Positions 1 to 11,900 of a stretch of DNA of 64,000 nucleotides are shown piece after piece. The notes under the pieces are model-generated. The model had not been told where the DNA came from. It did no database searches and saw nothing but the letters and a program-made list of their open reading frames with translations. The DNA is from Eudorina sp. 2006-703-Eu-15 (taxonomy: Eukaryota > Chlorophyta > Chlorophyceae > Chlamydomonadales > Volvocaceae): positions 1-64,000 of the forward strand of contig BDSI01000100.1 of assembly GCA_003117195.1 (NCBI GenBank), in the 5' to 3' direction. The translations under genes were made by a program, and so were the position numbers. The stretch's first letter is position 1. Every line of letters starts with the position of its first letter.

Positions 1-78
1 TATCATCATCACCGCCGCTCGATTGATTGCTCGCTGAGGTACTTTGTATGTACCTGCGCGTGTGTGCAGTCGCTCTGC

Positions 79-2387
79 TCAGTCAGGCGCATGGTGCAAT
101 CCGTTAGGCTTGGGGCTGGCAACGGAAACTCGGTGGCCAGAGCTGCAATCTACCAAATCCTGCGAGTATGCATTCACGGCGAAAGCAGACGGTTGGTGCC
201 GGCAGCGCGCGCGTGATCTAATGAGGATCAAATACCATGCGTGCTTACTTCGTTTCCTCCTTAGCTAGCACATATATGCGCGCCAGGGTACCCGCGTTGC
301 AGTGTTATTTTTGTTCGGTCCCTTTTGACATTCCCCCCTTAGGGCTTGCCCAGAAGACTATTTCGTTTATTTCTGATCATGATTGTTACAACTACAACAA
401 TAATAATCAGTACTAGTATTATTAGTATCAATGTGATTACTATACGTCTTTACACAAAAACTATTAGCATATAAAATAAAAAAAAAAAACCTCTCCAGGT
501 CTCCACCCTAGCCTGGCCCGCCCTTAACAAGTGCGTCACCACGCTGTGTGCGACTGGCTGCTTATTTGATTTAATACGATTACAGAAGCACTGGGTTTTA
601 TATGTCACGCACGCAAGCATGGGAGCATTAAAAATTCACTGCACGGGTTGTGCCGTACGCATGGGTGATCCAGATTGATTGCATAGTAGTAGTGGACGAC
701 CTCCGTGAGTCATGAGTGAAAGACCAGGTTGAGCCTCCCCCCTCACCACAGGCACACTAGGAAAAGGCTAAAAAGGCACCACTGGTGTATCATCACACGG
801 GGGAATTTGAGCTGATTGCTTTAAGGTTTTTTAGTATTAGGCAAACAAATAAACGCCAGGCAGTAAGGGATGTCACTTGTTTTTCGGTAGATGGTGTATG
901 TGTGCGCGCCTGCAGGCGGGATCAGGTAAGGGCGAACGAAGGCACATACGCTGCTGTAAGGCGCAACGGGAATGACTCGGGGCTGTAAGCTGGGGCTAGC
1001 TGTAACTTGGGGCTGTCAGCCCTGGGGCTGTAAGCCTGGTCTATAGCTACATTATCTGGCAACTGCGCGAATCATATCTCGCGAACCTTCAAGTGCGCAA
1101 TACTGACGTGCGTGGTTATCTTGCTAGGACGTGCCTACTTTATTTGTTTGCCAACAAGGTAGAATTCCAATCGCCAAGAAGCAGCGGATAAGGAGGATCT
1201 CGTACGATGCGGGGTTTCGACACCGCACAACGTACGTACTGAGCATTATTTACTTGACTTCCTCACCGCCAGGATAGGCCCACTGCCGCCTTCCCACGTG
1301 ACGGGTTGACCACCGTCAAAGCCCAGCTCTGCGCAGGCAGTAATAGCCTCCAACTCTCCGAATCCGACATTGCTGCACAGGCATTAGTACGCGATAATCA
1401 TAAGTGCAGATGATCACGCAATACAGTGAATGATGAGCAACGCACGGAAGCCGAACACTACAAAACTAGATCGTACGGAAACGGCACAGTCATGGGTGCG
1501 TGCGTGCTAAGTGCGTGGTAATAATGTCGTCAGGTACACACAAGCAACTGCAAGCATGTAACGAAGAGACCCTAACAGATACCGATACTCCGGTGCTCAC
1601 TCTTCACGTGGTGAAGTTCCCCTACCTAATCGCCCTCTGATACTCACCAAAACGTGCCCCACTGCCGGCCGTCGAACATCTCGAGGCGGCCCTGCCCGCG
1701 CCACGTCCCGTCCGCCAGCCGAATGCTGCCCGTGACAACCTCTGAACCACCGTGATACACAGGATGACATGAACTAATTAAACACGGCATCACAGCACCG
1801 AAGCGATTGGAGGGAGATCAAGAGGTGAAGGGATTGCGGATGGGTTGTCGCTGCGTCGGTGCGTTCCGCAGGCCAACGGATAGTCCCAGCCGTTGACAGG
1901 CTCTACTCATCAACAGAATAACTGACGGTTGCCAGCAGGCGTTTTGTGAATGGTATCTCACCACAACCTAGAGCGAGCCCAACAAATATGACAGTACGTC
2001 AAATAAGCAGCTGTGGGTCTGAGCTCCTGTGTGGCGCGGCGGCGGCTGACTACCATACTACCTAGTGTCAATGAAACACGTGTGTGTCCCGCCGGCCAGC
2101 TCACCGCTGTCGACTCCCAGGAGAAGGGGGTCAGCAGGGGATGGGACGGAGCAGGCGTTGCCTGTGAAGACCCAAGCGACGGCTGCCGTCATCTGCAACA
2201 AGCCTGCATGCATGTACAGCCGAAATATATAAGCCGTTTGAATAACATATGTATGGCAATCAATGAACGGCAGTACTGGCTTGAGCCCTCGCATCAGCCC
2301 TGCCTCACTAGCCTCACGCACCACGAAGGCTGGCACGGTAGAAGCTTGGGCCAATAGGGATTGGACCAATATGAGAATGATGCCCAT
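79..2387 (-). CDS. Small secreted SRCR-domain protein (4 exons)
   Basis: Exons on the minus strand: 2309-2387, 1648-1741, 1267-1372, 79-159; every junction is GT-AG and keeps frame, giving 119 residues. The start at 2387 was chosen because the first 16 residues (MGIILILVQSLLAQAS) form a signal peptide; an in-frame Met 33 codons upstream would bury it. A scavenger receptor cysteine-rich (SRCR) domain follows at once: GSIRLADGTWRGQGRLEMF, then DGRQWGTFC, then NVGFGELEAITACAELGF, then GGSGPILA. These match the SRCR pattern of RL..G...GR.E, WGT.C and A..AC.ELGF. SRCR domains are extracellular binding modules in disulphide-rich proteins and are common in volvocine algae. The last exon (DLVDCSSGH...) is short and ends before the usual closing cysteines, so the true 3' end may differ or lie outside the window. 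Exons 2 and 3 are firm; exons 1 and 4 are less certain. Confidence 0.6.
978..1040. repeat. Short imperfect tandem repeat (GGGGCTGTAAGC type)
   Basis: The words GGGGCTGTAAGC, GGGGCTAGCTGTAAC, GGGGCTGTCAGC and GGGGCTGTAAGC follow each other. The repeat lies inside the last modelled intron of the SRCR gene. Confidence 0.6.
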
Positions 2388-2534
2388 AACCAGGGCGGTC
2401 GAAGGCGATAACCCATTGCGTCGGCGAGCCTGCCGGTTCGCCGACACACTGCGACAGCTGACGGAGGTATGCATGCCGTCACACAACCCTGCATGAAGAT
2501 TTAGGGCGACGTACCTTAGTACATCGAGCTAAAG

Positions 2535-2545
2535 TTATATAATTT
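2535..2545 (-). promoter_or_regulatory. Possible TATA element for the SRCR gene
   Basis: An AT-only stretch reads AAATTATATAA on the minus strand, about 150 bases before the chosen SRCR start codon. Its position suits a TATA box with a leader of roughly 120 bases, but the surroundings are AT-rich and chance is possible. Confidence 0.3.
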
Positions 2546-5500
2546 AAAATGGTTAAAAGAATTATGTTAAGCTGTGTCTTTGAACAAGCGCGCGCTGCGA
2601 CCCACAGACGGCGAAACTCCAATAATCGAGCACACAGTAAGGCTAGTGTGTGACACGCCACGAATCTTTACGATGAAGATGCAAATCGACTTACTTGGCA
2701 TGCCCAAGAACGCCTCCGATGGCTGCAGACGGCCTCAACAGTTGGCGAGGTTGGCGGGAGTAATGCTGCTTTGCTAACAATCAGGGTATCAGTATTCGTT
2801 GAATTAATTATTTCGAACCATTAAGTGGCGGTGTGCTTCGACAAAAGCACTCAAATTACTTGGGCAGTATGACTTGCAAGGCTGTCCAGAAGAGCTACAA
2901 GATTTGTTGTATGCCTCTGCGCTGTATCCAGATACCAGCTTTGAGTTATGTGATAGCTGCGATGTAATGCGACTTCATCAACGCCAGGGTTCGCGCGCAA
3001 TCCTGTACGTCAGTTGTTCGTGTTCGTACCTTCATCGCAGTACAGTAACACTAACACGCTAAGCCCATCCGGCGGAATACACAATATCTCCTTTCGAGTT
3101 GCCAAGCCAGCATGCCGCGGGTTGGGTCAGACTAGGTTCCCATCTGTCGTGTCGCACAGTGAGGAACTGCCTCGTCTTTCGACCTCTGCGTGTTTCGAAC
3201 AGGTTCGAACTGGCTCAACTTTCAAGCTGCCCCAGCTGCCCCCACTGAAGAAGGGCTTCTGCTGTTCAAATAGAACATCGCATGTACCTTTCCTGAACTG
3301 AAGAGATATTTGAAGGACCCAACCAAAAGCAGATCGGCATGCATAAGTCGAACCGCTGCTGTTCGCCCATCAAATTCGATCATCTGCAGCAAAATTCGAA
3401 CGAACAGGCGGGTCACGCAACCCAACAGAGAGCATAACGCGCCGTCACGGGGCGTGATGAATGAATGGAGTTCTCCAGCCCATGGAATTGGCTAACGCAA
3501 ACGGATAATATCAGGGTGTGATAAAAGGAAAGAGCGATGCAAGGGCGCGATGTCTTGCGCGATGTGATGTTTGAAACCGAATTCGGGATTCGAATGGTCA
3601 CTCCGAACACACTTGACGTAAGTAACACATGCAGACGGTATCCAAAACCTTCAAAGTATATCGCAAACGACCTTAGCGATGAAACGCTAATTTCATGCTC
3701 AGATAATGATACGCTACCATTTAGGTTTCAATCGTCCAGCTGCAACGAAGCTTCTACGACTCCGTCTTAATCGTGCTTACGCTTACTCGTCGATTGTCCT
3801 TAAGAAATGCGTTGCAGGACCGGCGTTTGGATTCCGCAGACTTTCGTGGCGGTCATGAAGTACGTACAGCATGGTGGTGTCACCCTCCGGGGCGCTTCCC
3901 GGGAGATTCACGCTGGCGGAGGCGGCGCAGGGCACAAGTGTGGCATTAAAGAAGTACACGTGGGACAGGACAACACGAAGATCCCGCCCAGTGCGTGGAG
4001 ATCGATGCAGCTTGAGGATGTCGAAGAGGAAGATTGCTGCTGCGAACATTAGCGAATGGTTTGAGGCCAACAGCCGCCCTACAGCATAGCTGCCCTCGCG
4101 CTACCCACAGCGTCAGGGTACAGGGCCCGGCCATGGCAAGATCAGCCTCCTGCACGTCGTGTGGCGCGTCCGTACAAGCCAGGGGCATTAACCAAGAGGG
4201 GAACCTTATGAACCCGGCGTTGTACGGGCGCTTGCAGTGTCGCCGTCCCTCCTCCGCTTGGCCCGTAGTAGTTGTGCGCTTGTGACTCAAGTCGCCAACT
4301 GAGGAGGCGTCCACCATTGCGGGACGTGGTTCACCATTCCGCAACTCGATACCCCCATATTGCCATATAGCATATACCTGCTTTTGAAATTGCTGTGTTC
4401 TTCCTTTTCGTGCAAGCGAGCGAACGTGTGAGGATGAAAAGAACTACAGCGGACACCAGAGAGCGCAATCCTGCGGCAGATGGCTGGTCTTGCACCCAAC
4501 CCTCGACGCCCTCGATATGCCAGGCTACGCTGTTGCGCCGACTTAAGGACAACGCCAAGGGAAGGTCAAGGCGCCCCCTGCTTCTTGTCCGCTTCTTTTC
4601 CCCACATGCGTGGAGCCCATCCACACGGACCGTTCCCTTGTCCCCACATGCGTGGAGGTCTGATTAACTAATTGTTACCGTAATTGTACCGATCAGGCTA
4701 CTTTCTGCATTCCTGGGCTCTATTGGTGGGTCCCCGGATGGTCCGGTCAGGTAGGTCCGGGCCATTGATGACCCCCACATACCTGTCGTCGTCGCTGCCT
4801 GCACCGGCTCTGCAGAAGGGAGCGGGAACCTGCGGCCCAGGGCCTCTGATCGCCACTGCTGCTCATGCTCACACGCCACGGTGCAACGGTGCCGTAAACG
4901 TATCGCCTTCATATCGTATGCATACCGTGCAACCGGATCGCCCGGCTGTCTGCCGGGCGTCTGTCGTCCCGCGCGGCAGATTAAAAGTTTGGCTGAACCG
5001 CCCTAGGGCCCTACTCCCTGCCCCCACTCCCTCCCGGGACTTCACCGACCGTGCTGCGCGCAGTACGGCACGTCCCACACAGGCATACCACACCACCCGC
5101 GGCGGCGTACTCGAGCGCTATTCCTGGTGCGCCCGGCGGACCCCTCCCAGTCGCGTCCCCGGCGGAGCCGCCCTCAAATCCATGCCGCAGCGGAGGTCCC
5201 TTGAAGCCCAGGCCCCAGGGCTGAGGACATCCTGCGTACCAGCAGGACCAAAAATGACACTGTCAACTTTTAACGTGATTCAACCACATATCACGTATCA
5301 CAACACACCAGGAAATCATGTCGGTGGGCAACCACGTTACTTCCGAACGGCGCAAAACTGCGGTGTGGCGCGTCCGCACAAAGGCAACCCCCACATCATA
5401 CACCGCCCGCCCGTGCCATTTCCTGCCGCGTCGCCGTCGCCACCCCACGCACACGCCATCGAACATCCTGGTACACCATTGTTTTCTTCTCGTCTTGAAC

Positions 5501-6960
5501 CCACCGCAGCGCCACTCATAACGCAGCGCCCATCACCAGCGCAGTGCCCCACATCCCCTTCACTGGCTGCACTGGCGCTCCAGTGTCCGACCCTCGCGCA
5601 ACCGCGGACGCCCACCAAGCACATGATGGGGCGCGTACTGGGTTGAATGAAGCGTTCCTTCTGCTCTTATTGAAGCATTACCCATGGGCGCGCGATTCGG
5701 GCGCAGAAACCACGCCCTATCACTCTCCAGGCTTTGCATGAAATCACAGTAAGAGTCAAAACTTTGTGGACGGGGTGACGCCACGTCACGACCGTGCTGC
5801 AGCGCAGTGATCCGGTCGCACTGCACCAGGACCAATCCGCACGGCTGTACAGCGGCAGCAGCAGCAGCAGCAGCCACTGCCGCAGGCAAGCAGGCAGATG
5901 TGCTACTGTCCACCTCTGAAACTCCCGGAAGTGAGAGCTTCATTGCAGCCCACAGCACGTAGGGCTATCTACTTGTGTTTCCGCTCATGTTGACATCCGC
6001 AGCATCGGATCCGGGCAGGAGGTGGACGGCCTACCCCACAAACCGACACGCCCATCCGCTCCCCCTTCCCCGGGTGCGCCGCTCCCCCCGGGTAGTGGCA
6101 CCCCGTGCGGGTTTCGGGACGGACACACCCCTCCGCGCAAACTCCGCGCAATCCATGGCATAAAACCAGAAAACCAGAACCGTCGGCCACAGTGCCCCAC
6201 CCCACCCACTTCTGGGTTTGTTCTTCATCTAAGACGGACCTCCGCCCGCCTTCTCGCCACACGGTACGGGAAGACCGCACCTGAGTCCACCCTCTCGCTC
6301 CGATCATGAAACCAACCACGACACACGATCACATGCGCACAGATCCCATTTACGCGCAGAAGGGACCCGCATAAACGCAAAAGGCGCACGCGTAGGTACC
6401 GCGGTAGGTACCGCGTGGAAGTTGTGATGTTGGCCTGCTCTCACGACGCGACGCGAAACCAGGCACCGCAGGCGCAGGTGCATGATCGATCCTTCAGAGG
6501 CACGACCGAGCCCAGCAAGAAGAATGAAAATGTTTGTTGCTGCGGCACGCTCGCGCTCGAGAGGCCACCAAAGCCACTCGGAAGCAAAATTTCTCTGCGT
6601 CCATGATGCCGCACTGCTGGTGCGCAGGGATGGACACAAAAGCAGGGAGCGCCGGCCGCCAGTGCCGCTCCTTGTCATACGATAAGCAGGACCCGGGTTG
6701 TGGGATTCCTCACCGGCGGACCGGCATCACCAACTGCCGCCGATTCTCACTTACTGGCATCAGGAAAGGAAAGGAAAGGCCCGCGCCGTGGTGTCTCCGG
6801 GCGCAACGAACGCACAACACACGAAAGAGCGCAGCACATGTGCATAGATAAGAATCGCCGCCCAACAGGAGGCACGTATCCGCTTGCGAGCAGCGCGCCG
6901 GCATTGCGCGCGTGTTTAGAAAAGAAACCCGCCCGACCAAACTCAGGGGTGCGCGTGTAT

Positions 6961-7017
6961 CACATGGTGGTGGAGGTGGTGGTGGTGGTGGTGGTGGAGG
7001 TGGTGGAGGTGGTGGTA
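6961..7017. repeat. GGT trinucleotide microsatellite
   Basis: Nearly pure GGT/GGA triplets run for about 55 bases. No coding role is visible. Confidence 0.8.
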
Positions 7018-7685
7018 ACGGCCGCGATGCATAAAGTCAGCGATGTGGTGGTGTGTGACACTGGCTTATGGCTCCAGCCGAGAGCCCGGTGTGCGTGGCA
7101 CCCAACTGCTCTCGAACGAAAACCCTAGTCCAAAATCAACTTCCGCCCCGGGGTAGGTAGGACTCCGGGGTAGGGACCCCGCCAGAGACGAGGGCGGCTC
7201 TAGAGATACATGACATGACATGACACGACATGACGCGCTCCACGAAATCCGCATAATCAGGGAAACGACCGACTCGAACAACACAGCGCGATGCAGTCGC
7301 GCTTTCGGGCGGACTGGAACGGCACTGCTCTATCTCTGCTCCAACCCGAAGGAAACAGTTACACAGCGCTGCATTCAAGCACGCACCTCAAACCCAGTGG
7401 CAAATGTACGGATCACCGCCACGACAACACAACGTCCTTTACAGGGGTGACACCGGCGACGGCCTGGCGCCGCCGTAAAAACGATGAACGTGATCCTCGA
7501 CCCCTCGCCTCGCCCGCCATGTCAGACGTGGAGCACAGACGGGCACGGTCAATGGTTCCGGAGCGCCCTGAAGGTCTCGGGGCGCGCGGATATGCATGCA
7601 ACTCACGAAGACCAGTCTACGGCTCGTGTGCTTCACGAGGACACTTACAGCTCACACGTGTGTGTGTTTAGAAGTGCAACCCGCC

Positions 7686-7729
7686 GTGTGTGTGTGTGTG
7701 TGTGTGTGATGGTGGGGGGGGGGTGATGA
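7686..7729. repeat. TG dinucleotide run followed by poly-G
   Basis: About 12 TG units are followed, after a short spacer, by a run of ten G. The stretch is preceded by a GTGTTTAGAA word that recurs beside other microsatellites in the window. Confidence 0.8.
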
Positions 7730-8948
7730 AAACACTGTTTATAATATGCCGAAAACTGAACCGCGAGTGTTCGTCGGTGGTAAACGCAACGTGAGAGCGT
7801 GTGCCTCGCATAGGGCCCACCGTGAACGCACGCAACACCCGCGACGGCAACGCGCTGCCTCCACACTGAGCCGACCCCTTGCAGGATCCCAACGCCTCTC
7901 CTGGCCTCACGGCCGCCTCAACCACCTCTCGAACACACACCTCCGGACTGTTGCCCTTCACATCCCAAACACCTCCCAACCCCAACACCCGCTTTCGCCC
8001 TTGAAACCTCTCACTCAAAATTTTTGCCAGGCCGGTTCGCCGACAAACAACCGTTGCTAACATCCGTTCACCAACTGCGGTTCTCCACACACCAAACAAC
8101 CGCCAACCAGCGTCAACAGCCTCCCGCCAACCAGCTACATCCCACCTCCACCCCTTCCCCCACACACAGCATACCCCTGCTGGCAAGCCGCCGCAATTAG
8201 GGAGCGCTCTCGCTGCGGCAATGTTGTTGACATTTAAACCGATGAAACGGAAAATAAAACACCAGCACGCTAGCACCCCACAAGTGCACTTGCGGCTGTG
8301 GTGGGATCAGCTCACCCCGCATGTGCGTTCATCAGCTCACACCGTCCCAGTGCATTCGGGTTGGCACAATCAGCGCCACGGCGACCAACCGAACCTAACC
8401 GAACCCAACCGAACCCATCACTGGGCGGCTCGACAGCCCCACGTCCGCGCAGTCAATCCTTCCGCACCCGCTCCCAACCTATCGCACACTTATCTCTTCA
8501 CCCCTCCATCAGTAAGTATTGCCTCACAGACCGACGCAGCGCACATGGAACGACGACAGCGCCTCACGGTCAGCGCATTCGCGCGCCCTCTCCCTACTCC
8601 TCCGGTCCTGGGCTGGGCTGCGAAGAGAGGTCCACAAGGCTTGGGCCCGCGGCCAGACGCTTGCCGACGCAGGCCGCCGTCTGCCGCTCGCGAAATCTCT
8701 TGCTGCAGGTGCCTCTCCCCCAACCTGCTCGGGGCAGATGGGGCCCTCCACGGAATGCGCCAATCAGGCGGGAAGGCGCCCGGCTTGACGACCGTCGTTG
8801 GACCCATCATCGCCCTGGAAGCGTGGTCCATGGTACGTCGATTTTGTGCGTAGTACCGCCGCCAGGGTGGCCGTGGCCGGGACGCGCCTGCCGGCCGCGC
8901 GATTTCCGTCTGCAGCACAGGCCTGGGCGCCCCATCCGCGGTCGGTTT

Positions 8949-11900
8949 CTAACGCGGATCGGCAGCAGCGGCGGCGCCGCCGCCGCCGCCCCCGGCCCCA
9001 CCGGACCGCAATGCCTTCTTGACCTTGAGTATCATGGTCGCGAAGGAGCGCTTGGGCTGTGTCGGCCGAGGTGGCTGCAGCAGCGGCGGCGCCGCCGCCG
9101 GTCCAGTCGACGACGCGTCGCTATTGCTGCCGCCGGCAGCAACGACGGCGGCGGCGGCGGCGGCGGCGGCGCCGCCGCCGCCGCCGCCGCGTGACGCCGC
9201 CGCGAACGCCCAACGCGACGACGACGTCCTCGACGACGGCGACGTGCCGCCGGGGCCGCTGTTCGACAGCGATGCCGCCATGGTGGCCGCCGCCGCCGCG
9301 GCGGCGGTCGGCGACTGCGGCCTGAGCATCCGGTGGTGGTCATCCGAGGACATCCGCGGATCCACACTGAACGATTCCGTACGCGTGGTCTCGCGTGGAA
9401 CCGGCAGCGGCGCCACCGTCGGCGCCCCCGCTGGTGTTCCCGCGTCCGCGGGCGCGCCGCTGCCGCCGCTGCCGCCGCCGGCGGCGGTGGCGGTGGCGGC
9501 GGCGTTGGGGCCCCTCCCGGGAATGGACGACGAGGAGACGTCGATGTCGAGAGCCGTCGAAGAGCCGCAGCCCTCCTCCACGGGGTCTAGCCGGTGGATT
9601 AGGACAGGCTGAGTCATGCCGTACTGCACGCCCTCGGAGAGGTGCTGCTGGAAGGCCAGGTGCGTCTGGTTCAAGTGGCCTGGATACAGATGGTGATGCG
9701 AGTTCTGAGGGTACTGCGCCTGGCGCTCCCCAGACGAGGCAACAGCCTCAGTCCCTGGCACACCCGGCAATCCGGCGACCAGCGGCGCAGCGTCCCCGCC
9801 GCCGCCGCCGCCGCTGGCGGCGGCAGCAGCGGCTGCTGACGTCTGTCTGTCCATCGCAGGCGAGGATGGCGCACCGCCAGGCGCGGCAGAGTTCCCGCCG
9901 CTCCCGCCGCCGCTGCTGTCCTGCTCGCCCTGCGGCACCACCACCACCAGCTCCGACGCGCGCGCCAGCATCCGCGCAATGTCCATGCCGGCGCCCTCAC
10001 CCTGAACTGCTGCAGCCGCTCCCAGCGGGACTATGGGCGACCCGAACGCGCCGGGGCCGCGTTTGCGGGTCATGTCCACGCTTCCGCGCGCGGTCACGTC
10101 GACGCGGCCGACGGCGGCACCTGGCGCTACGTGGCCGTACCATTTGTTGTCAAGGCTCGTCAGCCCGCCCGCAACCTGACCGGCGGCGGCGGCGGCGGCG
10201 GCGGCGATTGGGGGGCTGAACGGCCCCGGCCGGTCCGTCGCTATCTGCGCTGCTGGGGGATGCCGCCGTACCACGTCCACCGAGTGGCGTCGGTTGAACA
10301 GTACGGCGGCGCCGTGTGCTGCGCCCGCAACGCCGTACGGCACGGCCGCCGCAGCCGCCGCGATTGTCGGGGAACGGGGGGAGGTGGTCAGCTGCGGGTT
10401 GGGGCCCGGGGCCGTTACCCGTGGATCCGCCCCTGCGCCGGAAGTGGCACCGCCCGCGGCGACATCGGCGCCTGTTCGCGCGCTGAGGAGCGTCAGCAAC
10501 GCCTCCTCCCCGCCCGGCTTTGCCGCATGCGGCAGCGCGCGATCTGCTCCGGCGCCACTGCCGCCGCCAGCGCTACCAGCGCCGCCGCCGCCGTCCTGCC
10601 GATGAGCCGCATACAACCCGGCATGGTGGGCGTGGTGGCGCGCGTGTACGGTGCCGTACGCGCTGTCACCCAAGCTGCTGTAGCCGGAGGCACCGACGGA
10701 ACCGGCAGATGCCAGGTGCGCCACGCCGGTCCGCCGACCCAGATCGAGGCTGCAGTTGCGGCCCAGTGCGCCCAATCGCGGGTTCAGTTTCTCCGCCAGT
10801 GCAGGGCTTCCCCTGGAGTAGCCACCGCGGCTGGGATCCTGCAGCATCCGGCAGTCCGCAGGGGTCCCCGCGCGGGGTCGGAAGCACACATCCGGGTTGG
10901 TTCAGCACACGGGTTTCGTTCCAGTTGGCACGAAGGGTTTGGTTCGCAGTCGTAGGGGCGCAATCGAAGGCGCACGCACGGCGCCGCGGACGCGCACTTG
11001 CGTAGCATCGATCGTTTCGATCGACTATCTCTAGTGGGAAGGGTGGTCAGGTGGGGCGAATGACACTGAACGGAAGCCATATTACGGATCCAGAAATTTT
11101 GTGGTCCTCTACACATGGTGTGGAGTCGTCGAGACCCCGAGATTCCCTGTCGTACACCGTACGGCCGGTCACCGAAGTGACGTACCAGCAGGAGAATGGC
11201 ATCAGCCGGCTCCAGGTTGTCAACCGCCGCCACCACCCAACCGTTCGGCCCCAGTGGCTCGGCGGCGCCGCCGATGCCGCTGACGCTATCACCGCCACCA
11301 CTGCCGACGGTGACCCCACAACAGCCATCCGTGGCGCCCAGGGCCTCCCCACCCGTCGCCATCTCCGTCCTTGCCTGTGAGGCCGCGGCCGCCGCCCCCG
11401 CCGCCGCCAGAGCTGCAGTCGAAGGGGACACCCTCGGGTTGACCTCCGCCGGCGCCTCCGCAGCGTCGCCGTACACGTCATGCGCAACGCCGTACGCCAC
11501 ATCGTGCGCGCTCGCTACCCCCGACGGTTCTCCGAATATCGGCTCCGAGGCGGCCACCGCGTCACCTCCCGCGGCTTGAGGCCGGCTCAGCGGCGTCGGC
11601 CGCGTGCCCCCGCGCGACCCGGCAGGAGCCGTCTGCGGCGGCGCGGGGGCCTCACCCGCGCCAGCAGCGGCGGCGGCGGCAGCCGCCGCTGCGCCGGTGG
11701 CTGGGACGTTGGCGCTATGCGCGGGCGTCAACTGGCTGGGCGACAGGTGCGCCGAGTAGTCCCAAACGTTGCCCGGGCCGACACTGGGACTTAGAATCGA
11801 TCCTGGTGTACGAGCACTGCGGGCAGGGGGCGCCCGAGAGAAAAGGATTGGGTGCCCGCGGTCACCAGCATTGCACGGCCGAGGTCTTGTCACACGGCCC

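Larger units (their letters stand above)
2388..8948. other. Stretch without a convincing gene
   Basis: Open frames up to 320 codons occur on both strands but none shows a recognisable motif, consistent splice sites or a coherent exon chain. The best candidate is a minus-strand frame at 3783-4070 of 95 codons with a hydrophobic start (LMFAAAIFLF) and a normal-looking protein composition; I could not place it in any family. A 16-base word, CCCCACATGCGTGGAG, occurs twice at about 4600 and 4643. The part just below 8949 should hold the 3' untranslated region of gene B. Confidence 0.5.

Noticed and set aside
2387..2486. Upstream Met at 2486 as start of the SRCR gene
   Set aside because: It would place 33 polar and basic residues before the signal peptide; the Met at 2387 gives a normal secretory start.
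4684..5646. Plus-strand open frame of 320 codons
   Set aside because: No known motif, no clear start context, Pro/Arg/Thr-rich composition typical of GC-rich noncoding DNA, and no neighbouring exons.
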